NCBI GenBank assembly: GCA_945877545.1
Contig: CAMCSO010000005.1
Coordinates: 1-41,124 of the forward strand
Direction of reading: 5' to 3'
DNA length: 41,124 bases
From: Bifidobacterium breve
GTDB taxonomy: Bacteria; Actinomycetota; Actinomycetes; S36-B12
Position numbers and translations under genes: made by a program. This document shows, in pieces, positions 1 through 7,166 of this stretch (positions within the stretch are counted from its first letter, which is position 1; every line of letters begins with the position of its first letter). The notes below the pieces were generated by a model that was not told the origin of the DNA, did no database searches, and was given only the letters and a program-made list of their open reading frames with translations.

Positions 1-64
1 GGCAATGAAGCTCGCCGAGGAGATGAGCGGCCTCTCCGGCGCGCCCGTGGTCACGACGTCCTGA
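1..64 (+). CDS. ispG: IspG (4-hydroxy-3-methylbut-2-enyl diphosphate synthase), C-terminal end only
   Basis: Only the last 20 or so codons are in the window, reading AMKLAEEMSGLSGAPVVTTS and then TGA. This resembles the C-terminus of actinobacterial IspG/GcpE, which ends in an A-M-R-L-A-x-E-M helix followed by a short S-G-x-P-(I/V)-V-T tail. IspG is the [4Fe-4S] enzyme of the penultimate step of the MEP isoprenoid pathway. The following GNAT gene and proS are the usual neighbours downstream of ispG in mycobacteria, which supports the call. The catalytic part lies outside the window, so the identity rests on the tail and on synteny. Confidence 0.72.
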   Translation, partial: AMKLAEEMSGLSGAPVVTTS

Positions 65-94
65 TCTCATTGGCCCCATGCCCGTGGTGACGAG

Positions 95-934
95 GTGACG
101 CGGATCGGCGTGCGCGCCATCACTGGCGACGACCTCGATTCAGTCCACGGGCTCCTGCACCGTGACCCAATCGCCCACTGCTTTGTCGATGCCCGGGTGC
201 GCGCCGGTGGCGCAGATCCCTGGCGGCTCGGTGCCGATGTGTGGGGCTATTTCGCGGACGGCACGCTGCAGTCACTGCTCCACTACGGCGCGAACACTGT
301 CCCGGTCGAGACCACGCCGGCGTCGCGGGCGTCATTTGCCGATCGGCTGCGGACGATCCCACGCCGTTGCTCATCCTTCGTCGGGCCCGCCACTGAGGTC
401 CTCGACCTGTGGCGCCTCCTCGAGCCTGCCTGGGGCCCGGCCCGCGAGGTGCGGAGCAGCCAACCGCTGCTCGCGATCGGGACCGACTCGACGCGCCAGG
501 TTGATGCTGCCGTGCGACGCGTCGACATCACCGAGATCGACATCCTGCTCCCGGCCTGCATCGATATGTTCACGTCCGAGGTGGGTGTCTCGCCGGTAGC
601 AGGAGCCTCCGGCCCCGGCTACCGCGCCCGCATCGCCGAACTCATCAGGTCCGGTCGCGCATTCGCCAGGATCGACAATGGTCGAGTGATGTTCAAGGCC
701 GAGGTCGGCACGGCAACCGATGGCGTATGTCAGGTGCAGGGGGTGTGGGTCGCGCCGGAGTTGCGCGGCAGAGGCCTCGCCGAGCCGGGAATGGCGGCTG
801 TCGTCGCGCTCGCCCGCGCATCAATTGCTCCGACTGTGTCCCTGTATGTCAACGACTTCAACACATCCGCCCGTAAGACCTATGCGGCGGTCGGGTTCGA
901 GCAGGTAGGAACCTTCGCCACCGTCCTGTTCTAG
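95..934 (+). CDS. GNAT-family N-acetyltransferase with N-terminal DUF4081-like domain
   Basis: This 279-residue protein has a GNAT acetyl-CoA fold in its C-terminal third. The acetyl-CoA binding signature is V-W-V-A-P-E-L-R-G-R-G-L-A, followed by a helix and the C-terminal S-L-Y-V-N-D-F-N strand and A-A-V-G-F-E-Q-V-G motif typical of GNATs. The N-terminal half looks like the DUF4081 domain that precedes the GNAT domain in the mycobacterial protein found between ispG and proS. The acceptor substrate is unknown. The GTG start is the only reasonable one in frame; its ribosome-binding site is weak. It starts 30 bases after the ispG stop and probably shares that transcript, while proS downstream appears to have its own promoter. 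Confidence 0.85.
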   Translation: MTRIGVRAITGDDLDSVHGLLHRDPIAHCFVDARVRAGGADPWRLGADVWGYFADGTLQSLLHYGANTVPVETTPASRASFADRLRTIPRRCSSFVGPATEVLDLWRLLEPAWGPAREVRSSQPLLAIGTDSTRQVDAAVRRVDITEIDILLPACIDMFTSEVGVSPVAGASGPGYRARIAELIRSGRAFARIDNGRVMFKAEVGTATDGVCQVQGVWVAPELRGRGLAEPGMAAVVALARASIAPTVSLYVNDFNTSARKTYAAVGFEQVGTFATVLF

Positions 935-946
935 CACAGGCGCCGA

Positions 947-952
947 TATCCT
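947..952 (+). promoter_or_regulatory. -10 box for leaderless transcription of proS
   Basis: TATCCT ends 6 bases before the proS ATG, so transcription would begin at or beside the A of the start codon. No Shine-Dalgarno sequence precedes this ATG, as expected of a leaderless mRNA. No good -35 box is visible, which is common in actinobacteria. The same TANNNT-N6/7-RTG layout recurs at seven other genes in this window. Confidence 0.5.
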
Positions 953-958
953 TCGCTG

Positions 959-2725
959 ATGCTGAGAATGTCGAGCCTGTTCCTTCGCACCCTTCGAGAT
1001 GACCCGGCAGACGCAGAGGTCCCGAGCCACCGCCTGCTCGTCCGCGCCGGCTACGTCCGTCGTATCGCTCCAGGGGTGTTCTCGTGGTTACCACTCGGCT
1101 ACATCGTCTACCGAAATATTGAGCGCATTGTCCGTGAGGAGATGGACGCCGCAGGGTTCCAAGAGGTGCACTTTCCCTCGCTGCTCCCGCGGGAGCCCTT
1201 TGAGGCGACGGGCCGGTGGACGGAATATGGCGACACACTATTCCGGCTCCAGGACCGCAAGAAGAACGATTATCTGCTCGGCCCGACCCACGAGGAGATG
1301 TTCACCCTGCTCGTGAAGGGTGAGTACTCGTCCTACAAGGATCTTCCCCTCGTCATCTACCAGATCCAGACGAAGTTTCGCGACGAGGCACGACCGCGGG
1401 CTGGCATCCTGCGCGGCCGGGAGTTCGTTATGAAGGACTCCTACTCCTTTGATGTCACCGACGAGGGACTGGCCATCTCCTATGGGCGGCACCGCGACTC
1501 CTACATCAAGACCTTCGAGCGGCTTGGGCTTGAGTACGTGATCGTGTCGGCGATGTCAGGGGCTATGGGCGGGTCGGCGAGCGAGGAATTTCTCGCCCCG
1601 ACAGCCGTTGGCGAGGACTCCTTTGTTCGATGCTCAGGCTGCGACTACGCGGCGAACGTCGAAGCTGTCCAGACCCCAACCCCCGCACCGGTCGATGCCA
1701 CGCGTATTCCGGCCGCGCACGCGGAGGACACCCCCAGCACGCCAACGATCGAGTCGCTCGTCGCCGTGTCTAATGAGCGCCCGGATCTCGCGCACCCTGA
1801 TCGATCTTGGACCGCGGCGGACACCCTCAAGAACATCGTGTTTACGGTGACGAATCCCGACGGCACCTCGTATCCGCTGGCCGTGGGCCTGCCGGGTGAC
1901 CGCGAGGTCGATCTCAAGCGTCTCGAGGCGGTGCTGCAGCCGGGGGTGCCTGGCCCCTTCGACGAGGCCGAGTTCGCACGGCACCCGTCGCTCGTGAAGG
2001 GATACATCGGGCCGGGATCACTCGGCGAGTCGAACGCGTCGGGCATCCGGTTCGTCGTTGACCCGCGAGTCGTCGCCGGAACTCGCTGGATCACAGGTGC
2101 CGACACCGCAGGCAAGCACGTGTACGACCTCGTTGCAGGCCGTGACTTCACTGCAGATGGAGTCCTTGATGTCGCCGAGGTCCGCGAGGGCGATGAGTGC
2201 CCGGCGTGCGGCAACTCGCTGCTTCTCGCACGCGGCATCGAGATTGGGCACATCTTCCAGCTCGGACGCAAGTACGCCGAGGCGCTGGGCCTGCGGGTGC
2301 TCGATGAGCACGGCGAGCTCGTCACCGTCACGATGGGCTCCTACGGCATCGGCGTCTCGCGCGCTGTCGCGGCGATTGCTGAGCAGTCACACGACGACAA
2401 GGGCCTCGTCTGGCCCCGCGAGGTCGCGCCGGCTGACGTCCACCTCATCGCAACGGGCAAGGACGACACCGTGTTCGACGCGGCCGAGGAGATTGCCGCG
2501 GCGCTCGAGGTCGCCGGTGTCCGCGTCCTCATCGACGACCGGCGAGGCGTCTCGCCAGGGGTGAAGTTCAATGACTCGGAACTCATCGGCATCCCGACGA
2601 TCATGATTGTCGGCAAGCGCCTCGTTGAGGGTTTCGTTGAGGTGAAGGATCGCCGGACGGGGGAGCGAACCGATCTCGAGGTGGGATCGGCCGCCGCCGC
2701 TGTTGTGGCCATGTGCGGGCGATGA
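959..2725 (+). CDS. proS: Prolyl-tRNA synthetase, bacterial type with INS domain
   Basis: Charges tRNA-Pro with proline in the cytoplasm. At 588 residues it has the full bacterial layout. The class II catalytic core opens with [12 protein letters not shown] and contains motif 2 around [12 protein letters not shown] and the segment [11 protein letters not shown]. The INS editing domain occupies roughly residues 225-400 ([21 protein letters not shown]). Motif 3 is [10 protein letters not shown], and an HGTP anticodon-binding domain closes the protein ([15 protein letters not shown]). The ATG at 959 is preferred because a -10 box sits 6 bases upstream; an internal ATG at 968 is also possible. 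The stop overlaps the start of the HAD gene as ATGA. Confidence 0.97.
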   Translation: MLRMSSLFLRTLRDDPADAEVPSHRLLVRAGYVRRIAPGVFSWLPLGYIVYRNIERIVREEMDAAGFQEVHFPSLLPREPFEATGRWTEYGDTLFRLQDRKKNDYLLGPTHEEMFTLLVKGEYSSYKDLPLVIYQIQTKFRDEARPRAGILRGREFVMKDSYSFDVTDEGLAISYGRHRDSYIKTFERLGLEYVIVSAMSGAMGGSASEEFLAPTAVGEDSFVRCSGCDYAANVEAVQTPTPAPVDATRIPAAHAEDTPSTPTIESLVAVSNERPDLAHPDRSWTAADTLKNIVFTVTNPDGTSYPLAVGLPGDREVDLKRLEAVLQPGVPGPFDEAEFARHPSLVKGYIGPGSLGESNASGIRFVVDPRVVAGTRWITGADTAGKHVYDLVAGRDFTADGVLDVAEVREGDECPACGNSLLLARGIEIGHIFQLGRKYAEALGLRVLDEHGELVTVTMGSYGIGVSRAVAAIAEQSHDDKGLVWPREVAPADVHLIATGKDDTVFDAAEEIAAALEVAGVRVLIDDRRGVSPGVKFNDSELIGIPTIMIVGKRLVEGFVEVKDRRTGERTDLEVGSAAAAVVAMCGR

Positions 2726-3462
2726 CTTCAACAATCCGTGCGGTCATCTTCGACTGGGGTGGGACCCTCACCCCGTGGCACGACATCGACCTGTTCAGCC
2801 AGTGGTACGCCTACGCCGAGTTCTACGATCCCGCGGACGCGAGTGGCCTCGCCCAGCGACTCCTCGATGCAGAGCTCGATCGGTGGCGTGTGCTTCGCGA
2901 GACCAAGGGGGCCGAGAGCACTGGCGCCCTTGACGCGATGTTCGTCGGACTCGGCATCGATGTCACGAGCGCCTTACACCTGCGTGCACTGGGCAACTAC
3001 CTCGACTTCTGGGCGCCGCATACGATCGCCGATCCCGAGGCGGCCCCGCTCCTAAATGAACTGCGCGCCATAGGCCTGAAGATTGGCGTGCTGAGCAACA
3101 CCATGTGGCCGCGGTCGCACCACCAGGAAGTGTTCATGCGGGACGATCTCATCGATCTCATCGACGCTGCTGCTTATACGAGCGAGATGCCGGTTGCAAA
3201 GCCCCACGAGGAGGCATTCCGGTCGATTGCCGGCTCGCTGGGCGTCGAGCCAGCGGAGTGCGTGTTCGTTGGCGACCGGCTCTGGGATGACATCCATGGG
3301 GCCCAGCAGGCCGGGATGCGTGCGATCCTCATCCCGCATTCGAACCTGCCTGCGGTGCAGGTGCCCGACGACTCTGCGATGCCTGATGCGGTGGCCTACC
3401 GACTGGGCGAGGTCCTCACAATCATCAGGGCGTGGCGTGAGGACGGTTCCAGCCGCGCATGA
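2722..3462 (+). CDS. HAD-superfamily hydrolase (subfamily IA)
   Basis: This 246-residue protein has all four HAD motifs: I is FDWGGTLTP with nucleophile Asp11, II is VLSNT, III is the Lys in VAKPHEEAF, and IV is [16 protein letters not shown] helical cap lies between motifs I and II. The residue two after the nucleophile is Gly instead of the acid/base Asp of typical HAD phosphatases; D-W-x-G-T is reminiscent of phosphonoacetaldehyde hydrolase, so the substrate is open. The ORF track starts at a GTG at 2713, but the ATG at 2722 forms an ATGA overlap with the proS stop and is the better start. The gene is translationally coupled between proS and the permease. Confidence 0.85.
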   Translation: MTSTIRAVIFDWGGTLTPWHDIDLFSQWYAYAEFYDPADASGLAQRLLDAELDRWRVLRETKGAESTGALDAMFVGLGIDVTSALHLRALGNYLDFWAPHTIADPEAAPLLNELRAIGLKIGVLSNTMWPRSHHQEVFMRDDLIDLIDAAAYTSEMPVAKPHEEAFRSIAGSLGVEPAECVFVGDRLWDDIHGAQQAGMRAILIPHSNLPAVQVPDDSAMPDAVAYRLGEVLTIIRAWREDGSSRA

Positions 3463-4241
3463 TGGCGTCGCTCGACCTCGGCACGATCGCGCTTCTGTGC
3501 ATCGCGGCAGGGGCCGCCGGGTGGGTCGATGCCGTTACCGGCGGCGGGGGGCTCATCCAACTGCCATCGCTCCTCATCTCGATGCCGAATGGCTCACCGG
3601 CCGATGCTCTCGGGACCAACAAACTCTCGAGCATCATTGGCACGAGCGCTGCCGCGACGACCTACCTCCGCAACACCAAAATCGACCTGCGGACGGCACT
3701 CCCGATGGCTGGAGCGGCCTTCGTCGGATCGGCCATCGGCGCGCTGCTTGCCAGCCGGATTCCGGCCGCCTCGCTTCGTCCGATCATCCTTGTGATGCTC
3801 ATCGGGGTCTGGCTGTGGACCTGGCTCAAGCCCGCGATGGGAACGGTCGAACAACTGCGGTGGGAGGGGCAGCGCCAACATTACGGAGTTGCCGTCATCG
3901 CTGGTCTGGGCATCGGGTTCTACGACGGGCTCATCGGTCCGGGTACCGGGTCATTCCTCCTCATCGTTCTTGTCGCCGGGCTAGGCCTGTCCTTCCTCAA
4001 GGCATCGGCCACCGCGAAGATCGTCAATGTCGGCACGAATATGGCCGCCCTCATCGTCTTCGGGATCACCGGCTCGGTCCTGTGGCTTCTCGGGCTCCTC
4101 ATGGGGGCCTGCAACCTCATTGGGGCGGTCATCGGCGCACGCACGGCGATTACCAAGGGCAGCGAGTTTGTTCGCCGAGTGTTCCTCGTCGTCGTCGCCC
4201 TCCTCATCCTGCGACTTGCGTGGGACGTGTTCGCGGGCTGA
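3459..4241 (+). CDS. TSUP (TauE/SafE) family membrane transporter
   Basis: This 260-residue integral membrane protein has about eight predicted helices. The family signature is visible early as G-W-V-D-A-V-T-G-G-G-G-L-I-Q-L-P, with A-L-G-T-N-K-L following. The second half repeats the pattern with G-F-Y-D-G-L-I-G-P-G-T-G-S-F. TSUP proteins move sulfite, sulfoacetate, taurine-derived sulfonates or related organic anions; the substrate cannot be read from sequence. The start ATG overlaps the HAD stop (ATGATGG), so the two genes are coupled. A sulfonate or organic-acid role with the HAD enzyme is possible but unproven. It converges on the minus-strand ferritin-like genes, whose last stop immediately follows. 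Confidence 0.9.
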   Translation: MMASLDLGTIALLCIAAGAAGWVDAVTGGGGLIQLPSLLISMPNGSPADALGTNKLSSIIGTSAAATTYLRNTKIDLRTALPMAGAAFVGSAIGALLASRIPAASLRPIILVMLIGVWLWTWLKPAMGTVEQLRWEGQRQHYGVAVIAGLGIGFYDGLIGPGTGSFLLIVLVAGLGLSFLKASATAKIVNVGTNMAALIVFGITGSVLWLLGLLMGACNLIGAVIGARTAITKGSEFVRRVFLVVVALLILRLAWDVFAG

Positions 4242-4631
4242 TCAGGCCTGAGGGAACGCCATGGTGATGCCGCCCCAGGCGATCGCACGGGTCGCGCATT
4301 CCATCGCGGCGGTGACAGCATCCTCGCGCGCCGTGCCGGCGGTGGAGGCCGCCAGATCCGCATACTGGCCGACCATTCGATTCTCGACGAGAACGGCGAG
4401 CAGTTTTGCAGACGCTGCATCCTCCACGGGGAATGGGAAGTCGTAGGCGATACTCGCTGCCACGATGACCGGGGCCTGCGACTGGAGCCGATCACGCCAC
4501 GCCCGGTGGTCGGCGAGTGCCTTGCGGGCCCGCTCCGTCGCTGCGCCCCTCACCTGGGAACCGATGACCCCGTAGGCGTAGATGCAGGCGTCCTCACCCG
4601 AGATGGCGGCTTCGATCGGAGTGATGCTCAT
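4242..4631 (-). CDS. DUF4439 ferritin-like domain protein
   Basis: This 129-residue all-helical protein matches the DUF4439 pattern: E-D-A-C-I-Y-A-Y-G-V-I-G in helix 1, A-D-H-R-A-W-R-D-R-L in helix 2, then Y-D-F-P-F-P-V-E-D-A-A-S-A-K and E-N-R in helix 3. DUF4439 is a ferritin-like four-helix family; the bound cofactor and reaction are not known. Its ATG overlaps the stop of the upstream lipoprotein gene on the same strand (ATGA). The same two-gene, opposite-strand arrangement between proS and rimP is found in mycobacteria, which strengthens both calls. It has no signal peptide and should be cytoplasmic unless it partners with the exported upstream protein. Confidence 0.82.
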   Translation of the reverse strand: MSITPIEAAISGEDACIYAYGVIGSQVRGAATERARKALADHRAWRDRLQSQAPVIVAASIAYDFPFPVEDAASAKLLAVLVENRMVGQYADLAASTAGTAREDAVTAAMECATRAIAWGGITMAFPQA

Positions 4632-5077
4632 CTTGCGAGCATTCTTGTGAGTGCCGGAGCGTGGGAGGCCTCAGACGCGGCAATGAGGGCAAGGAGCCTG
4701 GCGAGCTCAGGGTTGGTCGCGGCAACGCACGAGCTGCGACGCGCCTTGGCGGCCTCCCGCTCCGCGTCAGCGAGCACAGCGACGGCGGTCCGAGGATCGG
4801 AGGCGGCGACGGGTGCCGCGGTCGAGGTTGTCGTGACCCCGAGAGCCTTGAGGTGGTCAGCGTGCTGGTCGAGGATCGGTGTCAGCTCGACCTTGAGTTG
4901 CGGGAACGTCGTGATGAATGCCTGATATTGGGCGATAAGTGCCTGCTCTGCCCCGGCAACCTCGGTGGCGACCGGGTCGTTAGCGGGTCCCGAGGCTGCA
5001 GTGCTGTCACCGCATGCCGCCAGGACCCCGGCGCCTGCGATGCCAGCCCCGACGGCAAGGACGGCCCGACGGCTCAT
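4628..5077 (-). CDS. Exported ferritin-like lipoprotein (Tat-type signal, lipobox)
   Basis: The N-terminus reads MSRRAVLAVGAGIAGAGVLAAC: a twin-arginine n-region, a hydrophobic h-region and an L-A-A-C lipobox with Cys22, so the product should be a membrane-anchored lipoprotein, possibly Tat-exported. The mature part (about 125 residues) is helical with spaced acidic and His residues (E-Q-A-L, L-D-Q-H-A-D-H, E-R-E-A-A-K, S-E-A-S-H) that look ferritin-like. The function is unknown. The ORF track begins at a GTG at 5101, adding MPVGFEQH; I prefer the ATG at 5077 because it gives a normal signal peptide, though no strong ribosome-binding site decides it. It is translationally coupled to the DUF4439 gene. 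Confidence 0.75.
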   Translation of the reverse strand: MSRRAVLAVGAGIAGAGVLAACGDSTAASGPANDPVATEVAGAEQALIAQYQAFITTFPQLKVELTPILDQHADHLKALGVTTTSTAAPVAASDPRTAVAVLADAEREAAKARRSSCVAATNPELARLLALIAASEASHAPALTRMLAR

Positions 5078-5145
5078 GTGCTGTTCGAATCCCACAGGCA
5101 CACAATGGCATGGGTCTTTGTGAGGCTGAACGCAGGTAGACTCAT

Positions 5146-5151
5146 TACACT
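5146..5151 (+). promoter_or_regulatory. Possible -10 box of the rimP-nusA operon
   Basis: TACACT lies in the 127-base space between the divergent ferritin-like lipoprotein gene and rimP, about 77 bases before the rimP ATG. No convincing -35 box sits at the expected distance (a TTGTGA is 22 bases upstream), so the call is weak. Confidence 0.3.
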
Positions 5152-5228
5152 GTTCTCTCTAGCGGCGCCCGCTCAAGAACCGCTCGGCCTAAGCGAATCC
5201 GTACAACAGAATCGGCATTGGAGGCCCC

Positions 5229-5717
5229 ATGGCTGCGTCCGTGGAGATCATCCGAAGGGCGCTCATTGACGCCCTGACGACCATCGGTGTCGATCTCGAG
5301 GACCTACAGATCACCACGGCGGGCCGCCGAGAGGTGGTTCGGGTGGTCGTAGATCGCGATGGCGGTATCGATCTGGACCTCATCGCGGATATCAGTCGGC
5401 AAGTCGCTGAGCTCCTCGATAATCCACCCCTTGCTGATGAGATTGTGGGCACGTATGTCCTTGAGGTGTCGTCGCCGGGGACCGACCGGCCGCTCACCGA
5501 GGAGAAGCACTGGCGGCGTGCCGAGCGCCGACTCGTCGAGGCGACCCTCGCCGATGACTCAGTCGTGACGGGCCGCATTGTCCGCACCGACGCTGGAGTT
5601 GTTGAGATCGAGCAGGCTGATGGCGAGGTGCGTGCGGTGCCGCTGAGCTCGCTGCGCCGGGGCCTCGTGCAACTGGAATTCTCACGGGCGGCATCTGATT
5701 CATCGGACGAGGAATAG
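5229..5717 (+). CDS. rimP: Ribosome maturation factor RimP
   Basis: RimP is needed for maturation of the 30S ribosomal subunit. The 162-residue protein has the N-terminal alpha/beta domain with V-R-V-V-V-D-R-D-G-G-I-D-L-D-L-I-A-D-I-S-R-Q, the family signature Y-V-L-E-V-S-S-P-G-T-D-R-P-L, and a C-terminal SH3-like barrel containing V-E-A-T-L and V-V-T-G-R-I. The ATG has a clear GGAGG 4 bases upstream. It opens the conserved rimP-nusA-rnpM-infB cluster and is followed 9 bases later by nusA. The acidic SSDEE tail is a minor variation. Confidence 0.95.
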   Translation: MAASVEIIRRALIDALTTIGVDLEDLQITTAGRREVVRVVVDRDGGIDLDLIADISRQVAELLDNPPLADEIVGTYVLEVSSPGTDRPLTEEKHWRRAERRLVEATLADDSVVTGRIVRTDAGVVEIEQADGEVRAVPLSSLRRGLVQLEFSRAASDSSDEE

Positions 5718-5726
5718 GAGACAATA

Positions 5727-6731
5727 ATGGACATCGACGTCGCGGCGCTCAAGGGACTTGTACGCGAAAAGGGTCTGTCACTTGATCTCGTCGTGGAAAG
5801 CATTGAGCAGGCACTTCTCGTCGCGTATCGCAGTACCTCGTCTGCGGCAGAGCGCGCGCGCATCGAACTCGATCGCAAGACCGGCCACGTGGTTGTCTAC
5901 GCGGCCGAGGTCGACGAGGAGGGCATTACCCAGCGCGAGTATGACGATACGCCCACCGGATTCGGCCGGATTGCTGCGACGACAGCAAAGCAGGTCCTCC
6001 TCAACCGACTGCGCGAGGCCGAGGGCGAGGTCACGCTCGTGGAGTTCACTGGCCGCGAGGGCGACTTGGTTTCCGGGGTTGTCCAGCAGGGAACGAACCC
6101 GAGGATGATCAGGGTTGACCTTGGCAAGCTCGAGGCGAATCTCCCTCCCGAGGAGCAGGTGCCGGGTGAGTCCTATGCACACGGGACTCGTCTGAAGTGC
6201 ATTGTCACGGGCGTTCGCAAGGGCTTCAAGGGTCCGCAGATCACCGTGTCGCGGACGCATCCAAATCTCGTGCGACAACTCTTCGCGCTCGAGGTCCCCG
6301 AGATCGCTGACGGTACGGTGACGATCAATGCGATCGCCCGAGAGGCGGGCCACCGGACGAAAATTGCGGTCCGGTCGACCGTTCCCGGGGTGAACGCGAA
6401 GGGAGCGTGCATTGGGCCGATGGGTCAGCGGGTGCGGCAGGTGATGTCGGAGCTGTCCGGCGAGAAGATTGACATCGTCGACTTCAGCGATGACCCGGCC
6501 GAGATGATCGCACATGCGCTGTCGCCCGCCCGGGTCTCGCAAGTCATGATCGTTGATCCCGTCGCTAGGGCCGCCCGCGTGATCGTGCCGGACTACCAGC
6601 TCTCGTTGGCGATCGGCCGTGAGGGGCAAAATGCCAGGCTCGCGGCTCGGATGACCGGATGGCGGATTGACATCAGGTCTGACGCGGCGAGTACCGAGGA
6701 GACGATTTTGGCGCATTCCGAGGAATCGTGA
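5727..6731 (+). CDS. nusA: Transcription termination/antitermination factor NusA
   Basis: NusA binds RNA polymerase and nascent RNA to modulate pausing, termination and antitermination. At 334 residues it is the short actinobacterial form without the C-terminal acidic repeats of E. coli NusA. Domains in order are an N-terminal RNAP-binding domain (about 1-125), S1 (about 130-200, with [13 protein letters not shown]), KH1 with GxxG in I-G-P-M-G-Q-R-V-R, and KH2 with [18 protein letters not shown] ribosome-binding site precedes the ATG. The stop overlaps the GTG of rnpM (GTGA), so translation of the two is coupled. Confidence 0.97.
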   Translation: MDIDVAALKGLVREKGLSLDLVVESIEQALLVAYRSTSSAAERARIELDRKTGHVVVYAAEVDEEGITQREYDDTPTGFGRIAATTAKQVLLNRLREAEGEVTLVEFTGREGDLVSGVVQQGTNPRMIRVDLGKLEANLPPEEQVPGESYAHGTRLKCIVTGVRKGFKGPQITVSRTHPNLVRQLFALEVPEIADGTVTINAIAREAGHRTKIAVRSTVPGVNAKGACIGPMGQRVRQVMSELSGEKIDIVDFSDDPAEMIAHALSPARVSQVMIVDPVARAARVIVPDYQLSLAIGREGQNARLAARMTGWRIDIRSDAASTEETILAHSEES

Positions 6732-7012
6732 TCGAAAATGAAGTGACTCCCCGGCCCCTGACCCGTCCGGTGCGCACCTGCATCGGTTGCCGGGAACGCG
6801 AAGAGTCCTCCGATCTTCTGCGGGTCGCGGTTGATGGCGGCCGAATTGTCCCGGATATCAGGCGGCGAATCCCCGGCCGTGGCGCTTGGATTCACGCGAG
6901 GGAATCGTGCGGACTGGCTGCGACCCGCAGGCGGGCCTGGGCGCGCGCACTTCGGCAGCAGGGGACACCCGACTCATCGGCTGTTAAGGAATACCTTTCC
7001 GCATTGGTATAG
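6728..7012 (+). CDS. rnpM: YlxR/RnpM family RNA-binding protein (RNase P modulator)
   Basis: A 94-residue basic protein of the DUF448/YlxR family, recognised by [10 protein letters not shown] near the N-terminus and G-R-G-A-W-I-H with a following Cys. The family has an RNA-binding fold; in Bacillus the protein binds RNase P RNA and modulates its activity, and it has been renamed RnpM. The GTG start overlaps the nusA stop as GTGA. Its own stop codon TAG forms part of the candidate extended -10 box of infB. The position between nusA and infB is the conserved one. A competing ORF at 6831-7073 is a shadow. Confidence 0.9.
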   Translation: MIENEVTPRPLTRPVRTCIGCREREESSDLLRVAVDGGRIVPDIRRRIPGRGAWIHARESCGLAATRRRAWARALRQQGTPDSSAVKEYLSALV

Positions 7013-7013
7013 T
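7005..7013 (+). promoter_or_regulatory. Extended -10 promoter for infB
   Basis: TGGTATAGT matches an extended -10 element (TGN followed by TATAGT). It overlaps the rnpM stop codon. Only weak -35-like sequence (TTAAGG) lies at about the right distance. Transcription would start near 7020 and give an infB leader of roughly 145 nt holding three mini-ORFs and a hairpin. Confidence 0.5.
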
Positions 7014-7072
7014 CATCCACCGGACCCGGGCAGATGCTCGCAGTCCATCCATCCACAGGTCGGGAGCCCTTG

Positions 7073-7093
7073 ATGAGGACCAACACCCGATGA
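7073..7093 (+). CDS. Leader mini-ORF 1 of infB (MRTNTR)
   Basis: A six-codon ORF preceded by GGGAG with ideal 6-base spacing. Its stop overlaps the start of a second mini-ORF as ATGA. The second reads MNARK (7090-7107) and in turn overlaps a third, MIMRRSH (7104-7127), by another ATGA. The third stops exactly where the pre-infB hairpin begins. I infer a leader-peptide chain that could couple ribosome movement to hairpin folding. No family is known to me, and the ORFs are short enough that chance is possible. Confidence 0.35.
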   Translation: MRTNTR

Positions 7094-7127
7094 ACGCGCG
7101 GAAATGATCATGCGTCGTTCGCACTAA

Positions 7128-7151
7128 GGCCCCGGGTGGCAAGCCCGGGCC
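7128..7151 (+). promoter_or_regulatory. Hairpin directly upstream of the infB ribosome-binding site
   Basis: GGCCCCGGG pairs with CCCGGGCC around a TGGCAAG loop, giving 8 GC-rich pairs with one bulged C. It lies 7 bases before the GGAGAG ribosome-binding site of infB. There is no U-tract, so it is more likely a translational or processing element than a terminator. Confidence 0.5.
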
Positions 7152-7166
7152 AAAGACAGGAGAGTT

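Noticed and set aside
3194-4267. 357-codon plus-strand ORF spanning the HAD and TSUP genes
   Set aside because: It is an out-of-frame reading of two genes with clear family motifs and coupled starts; its product is Arg-rich low-complexity sequence.
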